Of a DNA stretch of 64,000 nucleotides, positions 1-9,396 are shown piece after piece. Origin of the DNA: Rouxiella sp. WC2420 (GTDB lineage: Bacteria > Pseudomonadota > Gammaproteobacteria > Enterobacterales > Enterobacteriaceae); assembly GCF_041200025.1 (NCBI RefSeq), contig NZ_CP165628.1, positions 5,022,001 to 5,086,000 of the forward strand. The letters are read 5' to 3'. The notes under the pieces are model-generated. The model was not told the origin of the DNA and did no database searches. It saw only the letters and a list, made by a program, of their open reading frames with translations. The translations under genes were made by a program, and so were the position numbers. Each line of letters opens with the position of its first letter. Within the stretch, counting starts at the first letter, position 1.

Positions 1-44
1 ACGCGTTGGCGGATGTAAGGTGCGTGAAACTTAAAGGAAGCCCT

Positions 45-614
45 ATGCACAAATTAGCCAAGTTTATGGGAATAACGCTGCTGGTTGCCGGTTTGGCGGC
101 CTGCGATGGCAAAACTGATGATAAAACAGCATCAGCAGACAAGGGCGCAACGCCAGCCGCTGCGGCTGCCGCAACTAAGCAAATTAGCCTGCTGGATGGC
201 AAACTCACCTTTGCATTGCCAAACGGCATGAGTGACCAAAGCGGCAAGTTGGGTACTCAAGCCAATAACATGCACGTTTATGCCGATAAATCCGGGCAAA
301 AAGCAGTGATCGTTATTCTCGGCGATTCCACACCAGACTCGCTGGAAGTTATTGCCAATCGACTGGAACAGCAGCAGCACGATCGCGATACCAACCTGCA
401 AGTTGTGACCAATAAATCGATCCAGGTAAATGGTCAAACTCTGCAACAGTATGACAGCGTGATCAACTCTGCCGGTTCAAAAGCCTATTCTTCTATTGTG
501 TTGGCGAAAATTGACAACCAGCTGATGACCATGCAAATCACCCTGCCTGCCGACAATCAGCAACAGGCACAAACTGATGCCGAAGCGATTATCTCAACGC
601 TTAAAGTTCAGTAA
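45..614 (+). CDS. dcrB: DcrB family lipoprotein
   Basis: Predicted inner-membrane or periplasmic lipoprotein of 189 residues. In E. coli, DcrB is needed for phage C1 and C6 infection and for envelope homeostasis. A lipoprotein signal is clear: Lys at 3 and 6, a hydrophobic stretch, then a lipobox L-A-A-C with Cys20. An Ala/Thr-rich linker follows (about 25-45), then the conserved DcrB domain beginning at LLDGKL and running through the motif SGKLGTQANNMHV to TMQITLPAD. An upstream in-frame start at 6 exists, but the ATG at 45 puts the signal peptide at the N-terminus and has an AGGAAG ribosome site at 35-40. Residues match E. coli DcrB closely over the mature domain. Here it lies next to glpT, not next to yhhS as in E. 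coli. Confidence 0.93.
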   Translation: MHKLAKFMGITLLVAGLAACDGKTDDKTASADKGATPAAAAAATKQISLLDGKLTFALPNGMSDQSGKLGTQANNMHVYADKSGQKAVIVILGDSTPDSLEVIANRLEQQQHDRDTNLQVVTNKSIQVNGQTLQQYDSVINSAGSKAYSSIVLAKIDNQLMTMQITLPADNQQQAQTDAEAIISTLKVQ

Positions 615-629
615 TATTAGCGGCAATAA

Positions 630-654
630 ACGCGGAGCCTGCCTCCGCGTATTT
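630..654 (+). terminator. Probable terminator of dcrB
   Basis: Perfect 8-bp stem (ACGCGGAG at 630-637 with CTCCGCGT at 643-650) and a 5-nt loop, followed by a short ATTT. The T-tract is poor, so termination may be partial. Confidence 0.6.
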
Positions 655-873
655 CGTCCTTAAAATCCCGCCTATTTTCAACACACCCTCACATTTCGCG
701 CAAAATCGAACGTAAATGCGCATATAAATCCTTAAAACGTGATCTCATCCCGCCAATTCATGCGCATTAATATTTCAAAGTGTTAATAAATCCGGCAGAA
801 TCGCCCCGACAGTCATATTTCTGCAACATTACTGTCATAAAGCAGATTCCATCTTCGTGTGTCGGATCCGTAG

Positions 874-893
874 GATGCTCGTTATGGAACATT
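874..893 (+). promoter_or_regulatory. GlpR operator candidate upstream of glpT
   Basis: The bases from 875 to 892 (ATGCTCGTTATGGAACAT) match the GlpR repressor consensus, ATGTTCG-W-TA-W-CGAACAT, with two mismatches. The site lies 33 bp before the glpT start. A weaker half-match with intact CGAAC is near 699-714, and a half CRP-like motif (CGTGATCT) lies at 739-746. Together they fit the known E. coli control of glpT by GlpR repression and cAMP-CRP. No clear -10/-35 pair was seen in the 615-925 gap, which holds nothing else recognisable. Confidence 0.65.
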
Positions 894-925
894 TCAATAC
901 CTATGGAAAGCACCTCGGAGGCATC

Positions 926-2278
926 ATGCTTAGTATTTTCAAACCGGCCGCGCATATCGCGCCAGTGGACGATACGCACGTCGATCCACTCTACCGCCGC
1001 CTGCGCTGGCAGATATTTATCGGCATTTTCTTTGGTTATGCGGCCTACTATCTGGTGCGTAAAAATTTTGCTCTGGCGATGCCGTATCTGGTTGAACAGG
1101 GATTCTCACGCGGCGATCTTGGGCTGGCGCTGTCAGGCATTTCCATCGCCTACGGTTTCTCCAAATTTATTATGGGTGCGGTCTCCGATCGTTCTAATCC
1201 CCGCGTTTTTCTGCCTGCCGGGCTGATCTTATCCGCCGTAGTGATGCTTTTTATGGGTTTCGTGCCCTGGGCAACGTCAAGCATTGCCATCATGTTCGTA
1301 TTGCTGTTCCTTTGTGGCTGGTTCCAGGGCATGGGATGGCCGCCATGCGGACGAACTATGGTTCACTGGTGGTCACAGAAAGAGCGCGGGCGCATCGTTT
1401 CAGTATGGAACTGTGCGCATAACGTCGGTGGCGGCATTCCTCCCCTACTGTTTCTGCTCGGCATGGCGTGGTTTAACGACTGGCACGCCGCGCTGTACAT
1501 GCCGGCATTTGCCGCTATCGCGCTGGCAATTTTTGCTTTTGTAATGATGCGCGATACCCCGCAATCCTGTGGTCTGCCGCCTATCGAAGAATATAAAAAC
1601 GATTACCCGGCCGATTATGACAAAGCTTCGGCCGAGCAAGAACTGACGGCAAAACAAATCTTTATGCAATACGTGTTGCCCAACAAGCTGCTGTGGTACA
1701 TCGCACTGGCCAACGTATTTGTTTACCTGCTGCGTTACGGCATTCTCGACTGGTCACCGACCTATCTTAAGGAAGTGAAGCACTTTGCACTCGATAAGTC
1801 TTCCTGGACCTATTTCCTCTATGAATATGCCGGGATACCGGGCACTCTGCTTTGCGGTTGGATGTCAGACAAAGTGTTCAAGGGCAATCGCGGGGCCACT
1901 GGCGTGTTCTTTATGACGCTGGTGACAATCGCCACTGTGGTTTACTGGCTTAATCCCGTGGGAAATCCCGGCGTGGATATGGCCTGCATGATCACCATCG
2001 GCTTTCTGATCTACGGGCCGGTAATGCTGATTGGCCTGCACGCGCTGGAACTGGCACCGAAAAAAGCAGCAGGAACGGCGGCTGGTTTTACCGGCCTTTT
2101 TGGTTATCTCGGAGGATCGGTCGCAGCAAGCGCGATTGTTGGTTACACGGTGGACTATTTCGGCTGGAATGGTGGGTTTATCGTGATGATCGGCGGCTGT
2201 GTGCTGGCGGTGATTTTGCTCGTAATGACTATGCTGAGTGAAAGCAAACACAAAGCGGAACTGGCTAAACGCAGTTAG
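926..2278 (+). CDS. glpT: Glycerol-3-phosphate:phosphate antiporter GlpT
   Basis: Inner-membrane MFS antiporter of 450 residues that imports sn-glycerol-3-phosphate in exchange for inorganic phosphate; in E. coli it also carries fosfomycin. It is almost identical to E. coli GlpT along its length. The phosphate-binding arginines are present (Arg45 in YYLVRKNF and Arg270 in VYLLRYG, E. coli Arg269), as is His165 in NCAHNVGGG. Twelve hydrophobic segments with a central loop (about 215-245) are visible. The ATG at 926 is chosen because it gives the family N-terminus MLSIFKP and has a GGAGG ribosome site at 917-921; an upstream start at 857 would add 23 residues not found in the family. The usual partner glpQ is not downstream: a terminator and the convergent yigL follow at once. 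Confidence 0.96.
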   Translation: MLSIFKPAAHIAPVDDTHVDPLYRRLRWQIFIGIFFGYAAYYLVRKNFALAMPYLVEQGFSRGDLGLALSGISIAYGFSKFIMGAVSDRSNPRVFLPAGLILSAVVMLFMGFVPWATSSIAIMFVLLFLCGWFQGMGWPPCGRTMVHWWSQKERGRIVSVWNCAHNVGGGIPPLLFLLGMAWFNDWHAALYMPAFAAIALAIFAFVMMRDTPQSCGLPPIEEYKNDYPADYDKASAEQELTAKQIFMQYVLPNKLLWYIALANVFVYLLRYGILDWSPTYLKEVKHFALDKSSWTYFLYEYAGIPGTLLCGWMSDKVFKGNRGATGVFFMTLVTIATVVYWLNPVGNPGVDMACMITIGFLIYGPVMLIGLHALELAPKKAAGTAAGFTGLFGYLGGSVAASAIVGYTVDYFGWNGGFIVMIGGCVLAVILLVMTMLSESKHKAELAKRS

Positions 2279-2306
2279 TCATAAAAAAATCAGATAATGA
2301 GCCGGA

Positions 2307-2348
2307 AAAACAAAGGGCCGCGAGTTGCACAACTGACGGCCCTTTTTC
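2307..2348. terminator. Bidirectional terminator between glpT and yigL
   Basis: AAGGGCCG at 2313-2320 pairs with CGGCCCTT at 2337-2344, with a smaller inner stem (AGTTG/CAACT). A-rich bases lie before it and a T-run after it, so it can serve both convergent genes. Confidence 0.8.
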
Positions 2349-2360
2349 GTAAGCGAAGTA

Positions 2361-3170
2361 TTAACGCTCGCTGTTCAGATACATTTTACGCAGGTAATGC
2401 GGCACGGCGTCGTCGGCGTTGGAGCCGATAATTTCCGCCTCCGGCATCGCCGCTTTTAGACGCGGCAGTGAACCGCTCATCAAACAGCCTTTACCCGACA
2501 TGTTTAGCATCTCAAGGTCGTTCATGCCGTCACCAAAGGCGATACAGTCTTTCAGAGTATAGCCCATCAGCCTGGAAACTTCTTCCAGCGCGTGGCCTTT
2601 CGACACGCCACCGGCCATCACTTCCAGACATACCGGCAGCGAGAAGCTGACATTGACCCTGTCGCCCCAGCGCGCGTTAATCGCCTGCTCCAGCGGGATC
2701 AATTTTTCGTGATCGTCGCAGGTAAAATACACCTTGGCAATACCGTCAGTTTCCAGCAGGCCCGGCTGATAGATCTTGTACTTGAAAATCGATTCTTTGA
2801 AAAAGTCTTCCTGATCGCGACGATCGCGATTCATGTGCCAATCGTCGTTGCGGTATACATTGGTCAGAATATCGGGATTTTCGTGGACAATGGCGAAGAG
2901 ATCTTCGGCGATATCCGGGTCGAGATTATGGCTAAAAATCAATTCGCCGTCGGTGTTGTGTACGCGCGCACCGTTGGAGGTGATCATGTACGCGCTGATG
3001 CCCAGAGCATCGCGCATCTGTGCAACGTCAATGTGATGACGTCCGGTGGCAAACACAAAGTGAATATCCCGCTGGGTTAATAGTTGCAGGGTCTCTTTGG
3101 CGAAAGGGCTCAGGGAATGATCGGGTGACAGCAGCGTGCCATCTAAATCGGATGCAACAACATGATACAT
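2361..3170 (-). CDS. yigL: HAD-family pyridoxal phosphate phosphatase YigL
   Basis: Cof-type haloacid dehalogenase phosphatase of 269 residues; E. coli YigL (266) dephosphorylates pyridoxal 5'-phosphate and sugar phosphates in the cytoplasm. HAD motif I is DLDGT with Asp8 and Asp10. Thr/Ser in MITSNG near residue 65 gives motif II, Lys191 motif III, and GDGMND at 213-218 motif IV. The type IIB cap domain lies between about 85 and 185. The ATG start agrees with the family N-terminus. It is the gene downstream of pldB on the same strand with a 48-bp gap, as in E. coli, so co-transcription is likely. Confidence 0.94.
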   Translation of the reverse strand: MYHVVASDLDGTLLSPDHSLSPFAKETLQLLTQRDIHFVFATGRHHIDVAQMRDALGISAYMITSNGARVHNTDGELIFSHNLDPDIAEDLFAIVHENPDILTNVYRNDDWHMNRDRRDQEDFFKESIFKYKIYQPGLLETDGIAKVYFTCDDHEKLIPLEQAINARWGDRVNVSFSLPVCLEVMAGGVSKGHALEEVSRLMGYTLKDCIAFGDGMNDLEMLNMSGKGCLMSGSLPRLKAAMPEAEIIGSNADDAVPHYLRKMYLNSER

Positions 3171-3218
3171 AACGTTAGGTTCTAACCTCTGATGGAGTTG
3201 TGCGCGGTAGGCCGCGGT

Positions 3219-4211
3219 TTAAGTTCGTCGCGCATAAAAGCGCATGATGGCGTCTAACGCCTTTGCCCGCATATCGTCCCGCTCGAACAGGATCTCATGG
3301 CGTGCGCCTTCGATAACCAGCGGCTTACCCCCAACGCAGGGGTGTCCGGCAATGGCCATGGCCTGACAAAAAGCAGCATGCGACCTGTTATCGACAACGT
3401 GGTCTTCACCTGCCTGCAATAACAACAGTGGCGTAGTAATATTTTTGGCTTGTTCCAGAATCTTGACGCCTGCCTGAATGCTTTCGCGCACCCAATGGTA
3501 GGTCGGCCCGCCCACCCGCAACTCGGGATAATCGGCATAAAAACGCTGATTACGACGATAGCGCTCGCGGCTGTGGGTCAGGCGATTGACCACAAACGGC
3601 AGTGGCCGCCAGGTGCCGGTACCCAGTGCGTAATTATTACGATAAAGCGGACGCCGTTCAGCCCAGTTAAGAATATTGCGCGTTAGCCAGTCCGGTGTGC
3701 GCAACGAAATTCCTGTCATCGGTGCGCAAAGCACTGCTGCATCGAAGTTTTTAGGTTCACTGGCTAAAAACAGTGCCATGATCGCGCCACCCATCGAATG
3801 AGCCAGCGCAAACTTTTTAGCATAATTGCGCGGAGCGATCTCGAGCTTATAAAAGGTCGATAAATCTGACACGTAGTCGTCAAACTTGTCGACATGCCCC
3901 AAGTGCGGATCTTTAAGTAATCTTCCTGAACGGCCTTGGCCACGGTGGTCAAGAATCATGACGTCGTAGCCACAGTTAAACAAATCGTAGGCCAGCTCAG
4001 GATATTTTACGTAGCTTTCGATACGCCCGGTGGATATAAAAATGACTTTGTTATGACGAGCGGAGCAGAAACGCACGTAGCGGATCGGGACGTTATCAAC
4101 CCCGTTAAACTCGGCTTCTTCGCGTGTGCGCCAGAAATCCAGCAAGGGTCCGGTAGCAAAGGCTGAAAAGCCGTATTCTCGCGTTAACCAGCGATCGTAA
4201 TTTGATGGCAT
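3219..4211 (-). CDS. pldB: Lysophospholipase L2
   Basis: Alpha/beta hydrolase of 330 residues that hydrolyses 2-acyl lysophospholipids at the inner membrane; in E. coli it also transfers acyl groups to phosphatidylglycerol. The oxyanion-side motif DHRGQGRSG is at 88-96 and the nucleophile elbow AHSMGG has Ser139. A C-terminal GARHEILFE supplies the likely catalytic His. The gene is ten residues shorter than E. coli PldB, with the difference at the C-terminus. It is divergent from rhtB across 145 bp, an arrangement shared with E. coli. Confidence 0.93.
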   Translation of the reverse strand: MPSNYDRWLTREYGFSAFATGPLLDFWRTREEAEFNGVDNVPIRYVRFCSARHNKVIFISTGRIESYVKYPELAYDLFNCGYDVMILDHRGQGRSGRLLKDPHLGHVDKFDDYVSDLSTFYKLEIAPRNYAKKFALAHSMGGAIMALFLASEPKNFDAAVLCAPMTGISLRTPDWLTRNILNWAERRPLYRNNYALGTGTWRPLPFVVNRLTHSRERYRRNQRFYADYPELRVGGPTYHWVRESIQAGVKILEQAKNITTPLLLLQAGEDHVVDNRSHAAFCQAMAIAGHPCVGGKPLVIEGARHEILFERDDMRAKALDAIMRFYARRT

Positions 4212-4356
4212 CGACTGTCCCAGAACAAAAATACCGCGTGGAGAAATAAGTTGTTTTCAGGCCGTAGCGCATTAATAAGCAATAGCGTATTGTGCCACAA
4301 AAAGACGGTTCTCAATAGATTTCAAGCTGCAGAGTCAGCATTAAGGAAGAAGTAAA

Positions 4357-4977
4357 ATGACAGTAGATTGGTGGCTGACGTATCTGCTCACAACCTCGAT
4401 TTTAAGCCTTTCACCGGGTTCTGGTGCCATTAACACCATGAGTACCGGTATCAGCCACGGTTATCGCGGTGCGGTCGCCTCTATCTCCGGATTACAGCTC
4501 GGCCTGTCGATTCATATCGTGCTGGTGGGTATCGGTCTTGGCGCGCTGGTGTCACAGTCGCTGCTGGCGTTTGAAATTCTGAAATGGTGTGGGGCGGCGT
4601 ATCTTATCTGGTTGGGGATCTGCCAATGGCGCGCAGCGGGAGCTATCGACATGAACGCGCTGGCCAGTAGTATGCCGCGCCGTCGTTTGTTCAAACGCGC
4701 GGTGCTGGTCAATCTTACCAACCCAAAAAGCATCGTGTTTCTCGCCGCGCTGTTCCCGCAGTTTATCGTTCCACACCAACCGCAAGTTGCGCAGTATCTG
4801 GTGCTGGGAGTTACCACTGTCGCCGTCGATATTATCGTGATGATCGGTTACGCCACGCTGGCAAAACGCATTTCTGGCTGGATAAAAGCGCCAAAGCAAA
4901 TGACCCTGCTCAATCGCATCTTCGGCTCGCTGTTTATGATGGTTGGGCTGCTGCTGGCAACGGCGCGGAAAATTTGA
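4357..4977 (+). CDS. rhtB: Homoserine/homoserine lactone efflux protein
   Basis: LysE/RhtB-superfamily exporter of 206 residues, the same length as E. coli RhtB. It exports homoserine and its lactone across the inner membrane and gives resistance when the pathway backs up. The family signature [22 protein letters not shown] occupies about residues 18-40, and five to six hydrophobic segments follow. NLTNPKS near residue 125 is the second conserved family motif. The start is supported by AAGGAAG 8 bp upstream. It is divergent from pldB and convergent with its paralogue rhtC. Confidence 0.94.
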   Translation: MTVDWWLTYLLTTSILSLSPGSGAINTMSTGISHGYRGAVASISGLQLGLSIHIVLVGIGLGALVSQSLLAFEILKWCGAAYLIWLGICQWRAAGAIDMNALASSMPRRRLFKRAVLVNLTNPKSIVFLAALFPQFIVPHQPQVAQYLVLGVTTVAVDIIVMIGYATLAKRISGWIKAPKQMTLLNRIFGSLFMMVGLLLATARKI

Positions 4978-5116
4978 CGACAGCGAAGAAGGCCCGTTTT
5001 ATCCCTATGATGGACAAAAACTCACTCACCATGGTGAGGCTATTCCTGAAAGCGCGATTTGGAGCGGGCATCCGAATAAAAAGTCATTGGAGTGTGGTAT
5101 TAATCGCCGAAGATAA
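4976..5116 (+). other. Coding-like open frame without a start codon, identity unknown
   Basis: Immediately after rhtB, and shifted by one base, 46 sense codons read through to TAA. The translation is strikingly protein-like (it contains EGPFYPYDG, then GEAIPES and IWSGHPN) and rich in polar residues, unlike a chance frame. There is no ATG or GTG in frame; the frame is open only back to 4940, where the sole alternative start is a TTG at 4943 inside rhtB without a ribosome site. I do not recognise the family. It may be the 3' end of a gene whose front has been lost, or a chance frame. Confidence 0.3.
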
Positions 5117-5150
5117 ACGAAAAATAGCTGCTTTAGTCACTTAATAATGC

Positions 5151-5175
5151 AAAAAACCGCCATCGGCGGTTTTTT
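5151..5175. terminator. Bidirectional terminator between rhtB and rhtC
   Basis: Perfect stem: AAAAAACCGCC (5151-5161) pairs with GGCGGTTTTTT (5165-5175) around a 3-nt loop. A- and T-runs on both sides let it stop both convergent genes. Confidence 0.92.
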
Positions 5176-5193
5176 ATTACATGACGTTGAAGA

Positions 5194-5823
5194 TTAGCGG
5201 GAAATAATCAGGTGGATACCGATACCCGCGAACAGCACGCCCGCTACGCCATCAATCCACTTGGCTAAGCGCTGATAACCTCGGCGCATCACTGGCAGAG
5301 CGAACACCATCGCGACTACCGAGAACCAGGCCAGCGTTTCGAGACTGATCAACGCAAACAATCCCCAACGCTCGCCATTGCCGACGCTATCGCCAACGAA
5401 CAGCGAGAAGATACTGCCGAAATAAATAACCGCTTTCGGATTAGAAAGATTGGTCAGCAAACCGCGCATAAAGGTTTTACCGCGCTTGGGCAAGATTACC
5501 GGCTGAATCTCGGATACGCTTTCACCCGCCGCTTTTTGCGCCCGCGCAGACTTCAGCAGTTGCCAGCCCATCCAGCAAAGATACAGCCCGCCGCCCACGG
5601 TAATGATTTGATGCAGCCAGGCCATTTTTTGCAGCAAAAGGTGCAGGCCCATTAATGCGACGGCGGCCCAAACCAGCACCCCCAGCGTAATGCCAAACAC
5701 GCCCATCATTGCCTCTTTGCGCGAGCGGCTCATTGCCGTCTGAGAAACAAAGAAGAAGTCTGGCCCCGGCGACATCAATGCTACGAGATGCACGGCGGCA
5801 ACGGTTAAAAACAGAATTAACAT
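5194..5823 (-). CDS. rhtC: Threonine efflux protein
   Basis: LysE/RhtB-family inner-membrane exporter of 209 residues (E. coli RhtC 206) that exports threonine. The first membrane segment carries the family motif LMSPGPDFFFVSQTAM, and the second motif NLSNPKAVIYFGS lies near residue 128. Six hydrophobic segments are visible. It follows recQ on the same strand with a 57-bp gap, as in E. coli. It differs from rhtB by the PGPDF rather than PGSGA signature, which separates the two paralogues. Confidence 0.94.
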   Translation of the reverse strand: MLILFLTVAAVHLVALMSPGPDFFFVSQTAMSRSRKEAMMGVFGITLGVLVWAAVALMGLHLLLQKMAWLHQIITVGGGLYLCWMGWQLLKSARAQKAAGESVSEIQPVILPKRGKTFMRGLLTNLSNPKAVIYFGSIFSLFVGDSVGNGERWGLFALISLETLAWFSVVAMVFALPVMRRGYQRLAKWIDGVAGVLFAGIGIHLIISR

Positions 5824-5880
5824 GATTTACTGCTCCTCTTTACGCTGACTTATTTGATTATTGACGGTCGGGCATTGTAC

Positions 5881-7713
5881 TCATTCGTCGTCGTTATCAA
5901 TGTGATCGCGGATCAATGCCATAAATGGACGACCAAATTTTTCAAGCTTGCGCTGGCCAACCCCGGTAATACCAAGCATTTCGCCGGGGCTGACTGGCAG
6001 CTGTTCGGCCATTTCCAACAGCGACGTGTCGTTAAATACTACGTAAGGTGGAACGTTTCCTTCATCCGCAAGGGTCTTACGCAGCTTACGTAGTTTGGCA
6101 AACAGCTTGCGGTCATAGTTGCCACCATAGGTTTTCTGCGTGTTGGTGCCGCGAATTTTAAGTGTTTGCAGGCGCGGAACGGCCAGCTGCATCGCTATCT
6201 CGCCGCGCAATACCGGTCTGGCAGCCTCGGTGAGCTGCAACGCGGAGTGCATGGCGATATTTTGGGTAATCAGCCCGAGGTGAATGAGCTGGCGCACCAC
6301 GCTTATCCAGTGCTCATTGCTTTGCTCGCGCCCCATGCCGTAAATCGGCAACTTGTCATGGCCGTATTCGCGGATACGCTGATTGTTCGCCCCACGCAGC
6401 ACCTCAACGATATAGCCTAAGCCAAAGCGCTGGCCGACACGATACACGCAGGACAGCGCTTTTTGCGCGTCCATCAGGCCATCGTAGCGTTTAGGTGGGT
6501 CAAGGCAGATATCGCAGTTGCCGCAGGCTTCCTGCTTGCCTTCGCCAAAGTAATTCAGTAGCACTAAACGACGGCAGGTTTGCGCTTCGGCAAAGGCGCC
6601 CATCGCGTTGAGCTTGTGGCGTTCGACGTCCTGCTGTGGCCCTGCCGGTTTTTCATCAAGGCATCGGCGTAGCCAAGCCATGTCGGCCGGATCGTAAAGC
6701 AGTAAAGCTTCGGCAGGCAAACCGTCACGCCCCGCGCGTCCGGTTTCCTGATAATAAGATTCGATATTGCGTGGGATATCAAAGTGCACCACGAACCGCA
6801 CATTGGGCTTGTTAATCCCCATGCCAAAGGCGACAGTCGCGACCACAATTTGCACGTCGTCACGCTGGAATGCTTCCTGCACCTGCGATCGGCGATCGTT
6901 TTCCAAACCGGCATGGTAGGCACCCACGCTGATGCCACGGCTTTGCAGCCGGGCGGCGGTGTCTTCAACCTTGGCGCGGCTACCACAATAAATAATGCCG
7001 CTTTTGCCGCGTTGGTCCTGCACGAAACGCAGCAGCTGGTCGAGAGGTTTAAACTTCTCGACCAGAGTGTAGCGAATATTGGGACGATCAAAGCTGCTAA
7101 CCTGCACCAGCGGGTCGTTAAGTTCGAGCAGGCGCACGATATCGTTACGCGTAGCGTCATCGGCGGTTGCGGTCAGGGCAATCACCGGCAGCTGTGGATA
7201 ACGCAGTTTCAGCTGGCCGAGCGCGCGATATTCTGGACGGAAATCGTGGCCCCACTGAGAAATACAGTGAGCTTCATCGACCGCCAGCATCGCCGGATTC
7301 CACTGTTGCAGCTGCTCCAGGAAATCGCCCATGGTCAGACGCTCAGGGGCGATATAGAGCATTTTAATACGCCCGCTGCGACAGCCAGCCATGACTTCCT
7401 GCTGCTGTTCGCGGGTTTGGGTAGAATTGAGGCAACCGGCTTCTACACCGGCAGCCATCAGCTGATCGACCTGATCTTTCATCAGGGAAATCAGCGGAGA
7501 GACCACCAACGTCAGGCCATCCATCACCAGCGCAGGGATCTGATAACACAGCGACTTTCCGCCGCCAGTAGGCATCACCACCAGGCAATCTTTACCTGAG
7601 ATGGCTGCATTTATGATCGTCTGCTGACCCGGTCGAAATTGCTGGTAGCCGAAGGTATCTCGCAACACCTGCTCTGCCAGTAACTCCTTATTTATCACTG
7701 CCGCCGTTGACAC
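5881..7713 (-). CDS. recQ: ATP-dependent DNA helicase RecQ
   Basis: Superfamily-2 3'-5' DNA helicase of about 610 residues (E. coli 609), acting in RecF-pathway recombination and fork repair. Walker A MPTGGGKS is at 47-54 and Walker B DEAH at 146-149, followed by the aromatic-rich loop SQWGHDFRP. Four zinc-binding cysteines are visible near 375-400 (QTCRR, then EACGNCDIC), then a winged-helix region and a C-terminal HRDC domain (about 530-605). No ATG lies at the front. The TTG at 7725 is possible, but the GTG at 7713 gives [10 protein letters not shown], which fits the family length best. It follows pldA with under 90 bp between and is probably co-transcribed with pldA and rhtC. Confidence 0.95.
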   Translation of the reverse strand: MSTAAVINKELLAEQVLRDTFGYQQFRPGQQTIINAAISGKDCLVVMPTGGGKSLCYQIPALVMDGLTLVVSPLISLMKDQVDQLMAAGVEAGCLNSTQTREQQQEVMAGCRSGRIKMLYIAPERLTMGDFLEQLQQWNPAMLAVDEAHCISQWGHDFRPEYRALGQLKLRYPQLPVIALTATADDATRNDIVRLLELNDPLVQVSSFDRPNIRYTLVEKFKPLDQLLRFVQDQRGKSGIIYCGSRAKVEDTAARLQSRGISVGAYHAGLENDRRSQVQEAFQRDDVQIVVATVAFGMGINKPNVRFVVHFDIPRNIESYYQETGRAGRDGLPAEALLLYDPADMAWLRRCLDEKPAGPQQDVERHKLNAMGAFAEAQTCRRLVLLNYFGEGKQEACGNCDICLDPPKRYDGLMDAQKALSCVYRVGQRFGLGYIVEVLRGANNQRIREYGHDKLPIYGMGREQSNEHWISVVRQLIHLGLITQNIAMHSALQLTEAARPVLRGEIAMQLAVPRLQTLKIRGTNTQKTYGGNYDRKLFAKLRKLRKTLADEGNVPPYVVFNDTSLLEMAEQLPVSPGEMLGITGVGQRKLEKFGRPFMALIRDHIDNDDE

Positions 7714-7800
7714 TCGTTTCCCCAAAATTTATTACACCCGAACACTTCTCCTTGAATAACATGAAGATAGCGTCGGGTTATGCTGGTGCCGATCGGTCGG

Positions 7801-8679
7801 TCACATCATATCGTTCATCATGATACCAATACCGAAGCGAGTCTGCTTGTGGTTGTAGTCAATCATTGACTCACCGTAGCCACTAAACAGCTGGGTATAG
7901 AAGCGCACATGACGAGTAATTGGATAACTCCAACCCAGTTCACCGCTGCCGTAACCGGTGTTCCAGTTATAGTGGCTGGTTACGGTGATAACGCTATCGC
8001 CCAGCGCATAGCCGACTTTCACCTGGTAATAACCCATATACTTGGTGATGTCCGGATTATCATCATTACTTTTACTTTCTGGAATACGGTACCAGGGTTT
8101 TAGCTCAACTTGCCAGTTGCCATGCTGCGCCATATAACGAGCATACACGCGGTTCCAGCTGCGCGAGGTGGGATCGGCACGACCGTTGGATTCATGGTTG
8201 AATCCATACTCGGCCTCGCGCAGAGTCCAGCCAAGGAACTCGTAATCAGTGGCCCAGGCGAGGAATAACTGTGGCTCGTAGTTGGTTTCACGGAAAGGCG
8301 AGGACTCTTTACTGTTGGAAATCTGCCACCAGGATCTCTGCGTATAAGACGCACCCAATACTGAGTTATCGCCAGCAATACCGCGCCAGATTGGGAACGC
8401 CAGACTCAGCTGGAATTTTAGCTCATCGTGTCTGGCATTGTGGGCCCAGTTATAAGACTGGATCGCCTGCTTGTTGATATTACTGGTGTCAGTATAAATG
8501 ACATAGTTTGTATCGTAAGGATAAAGCGTAAACGGATTATCGTGTTCCTGGAGCATGTTGGCAATGATGCTGCCGCGCACGCTCGGTGTGTCATGCACGT
8601 CCTGAATTTTTGCTTCATCAGCATAGCTGAGTAGCGGTAAAGCCAGCATGGCAGCGCCAGCAGCCCAAGATTTACCCAT
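7801..8679 (-). CDS. pldA: Outer-membrane phospholipase A
   Basis: Integral outer-membrane beta-barrel enzyme (OMPLA) of 292 residues with phospholipase A1 and A2 activity. It is Ca2+-dependent and removes surface-exposed phospholipid. A signal peptide of about 20 residues ends at SYA-DEA. The catalytic motif NHESNGR carries His162 and Ser164, and SRSWNRVY carries Asn176, the same triad as in E. coli. The C-terminus ends in hydrophobic residues rather than a canonical Phe. It is first in the pldA-recQ-rhtC string. The 210-bp gap to the divergent yigI holds the promoters; no specific site was recognised. Confidence 0.95.
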   Translation of the reverse strand: MGKSWAAGAAMLALPLLSYADEAKIQDVHDTPSVRGSIIANMLQEHDNPFTLYPYDTNYVIYTDTSNINKQAIQSYNWAHNARHDELKFQLSLAFPIWRGIAGDNSVLGASYTQRSWWQISNSKESSPFRETNYEPQLFLAWATDYEFLGWTLREAEYGFNHESNGRADPTSRSWNRVYARYMAQHGNWQVELKPWYRIPESKSNDDNPDITKYMGYYQVKVGYALGDSVITVTSHYNWNTGYGSGELGWSYPITRHVRFYTQLFSGYGESMIDYNHKQTRFGIGIMMNDMM

Positions 8680-8888
8680 CCTTTCACCCCAAAAAGTTAA
8701 TTGCCGCGAATCGGCATAATCAAAAAATGTTGATACATATTGTTAAAAAAACAGGCCATTCTACACACAATTTTAAACCTGTAGAGGATTAGCATAAGTA
8801 AGCTAGAAAACAATCACCAGGATGCTTAAAATCAACAATTCATTCACAAAGCAAATACTATCCTCGTCATTCGCTATCAGGAAATGTT

Positions 8889-9371
8889 ATGTCTGCCACA
8901 CCATTGAGTCACGATGCAGCCCGCCAGCTAATAGGTGAGATTTTTATCTATGACATGCCATTCAATCGCGAGCTTGGTCTAGAACTTTGCCGCCTTGATG
9001 CTGGCTATGCCGAGCTGACTTTTCAAAATCAATCGAAGTTAGTGGGCAATGCGGTGCAAAAGATTCTGCACGGCGGCGTGATTGCGTCAGTGCTGGACGT
9101 CGCCGCCGGACTGGTGTGCGTTAACAGCGCACTGATCCGCTTTGATAAACCTGAACATCCACTGCTGGAACCGGAACTGCGTCAGCGTTTATCGAAGATG
9201 GGCACCATTGATCTGCGAGTTGACTATCTGCGTCCCGGTCGTGGCGAAAATTTTGTAGTAAAAAGCACACTGATCCGCGCTGGAAATAAAGTTTCCGTCG
9301 CGCGCGTCGATTTATTCAATGAAACCGCGATTCATATCGCCACCGCCACCGCGACCTATCTGGTTGGCTAG
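8889..9371 (+). CDS. yigI: Hot-dog fold acyl-CoA thioesterase YigI
   Basis: Thioesterase of 160 residues in the PaaI/YigI group of the hot-dog superfamily; E. coli YigI acts on medium- and long-chain acyl-CoA. The segment [17 protein letters not shown] (about residues 58-75) is the central hot-dog helix with the conserved [15 protein letters not shown] (about 113-125) is the following strand region, typical of the family. The ATG at 8889 follows a GGAAA ribosome site. Only 25 bp separate it from rarD, so the two are probably co-transcribed. Confidence 0.88.
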   Translation: MSATPLSHDAARQLIGEIFIYDMPFNRELGLELCRLDAGYAELTFQNQSKLVGNAVQKILHGGVIASVLDVAAGLVCVNSALIRFDKPEHPLLEPELRQRLSKMGTIDLRVDYLRPGRGENFVVKSTLIRAGNKVSVARVDLFNETAIHIATATATYLVG

Positions 9372-9396
9372 GAACATGAATTAACAGGGAATTGCC

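Noticed and set aside
6784-7599. 271-codon open frame opposite recQ
   Set aside because: Mirror of recQ codon bias; the translation has no family features.
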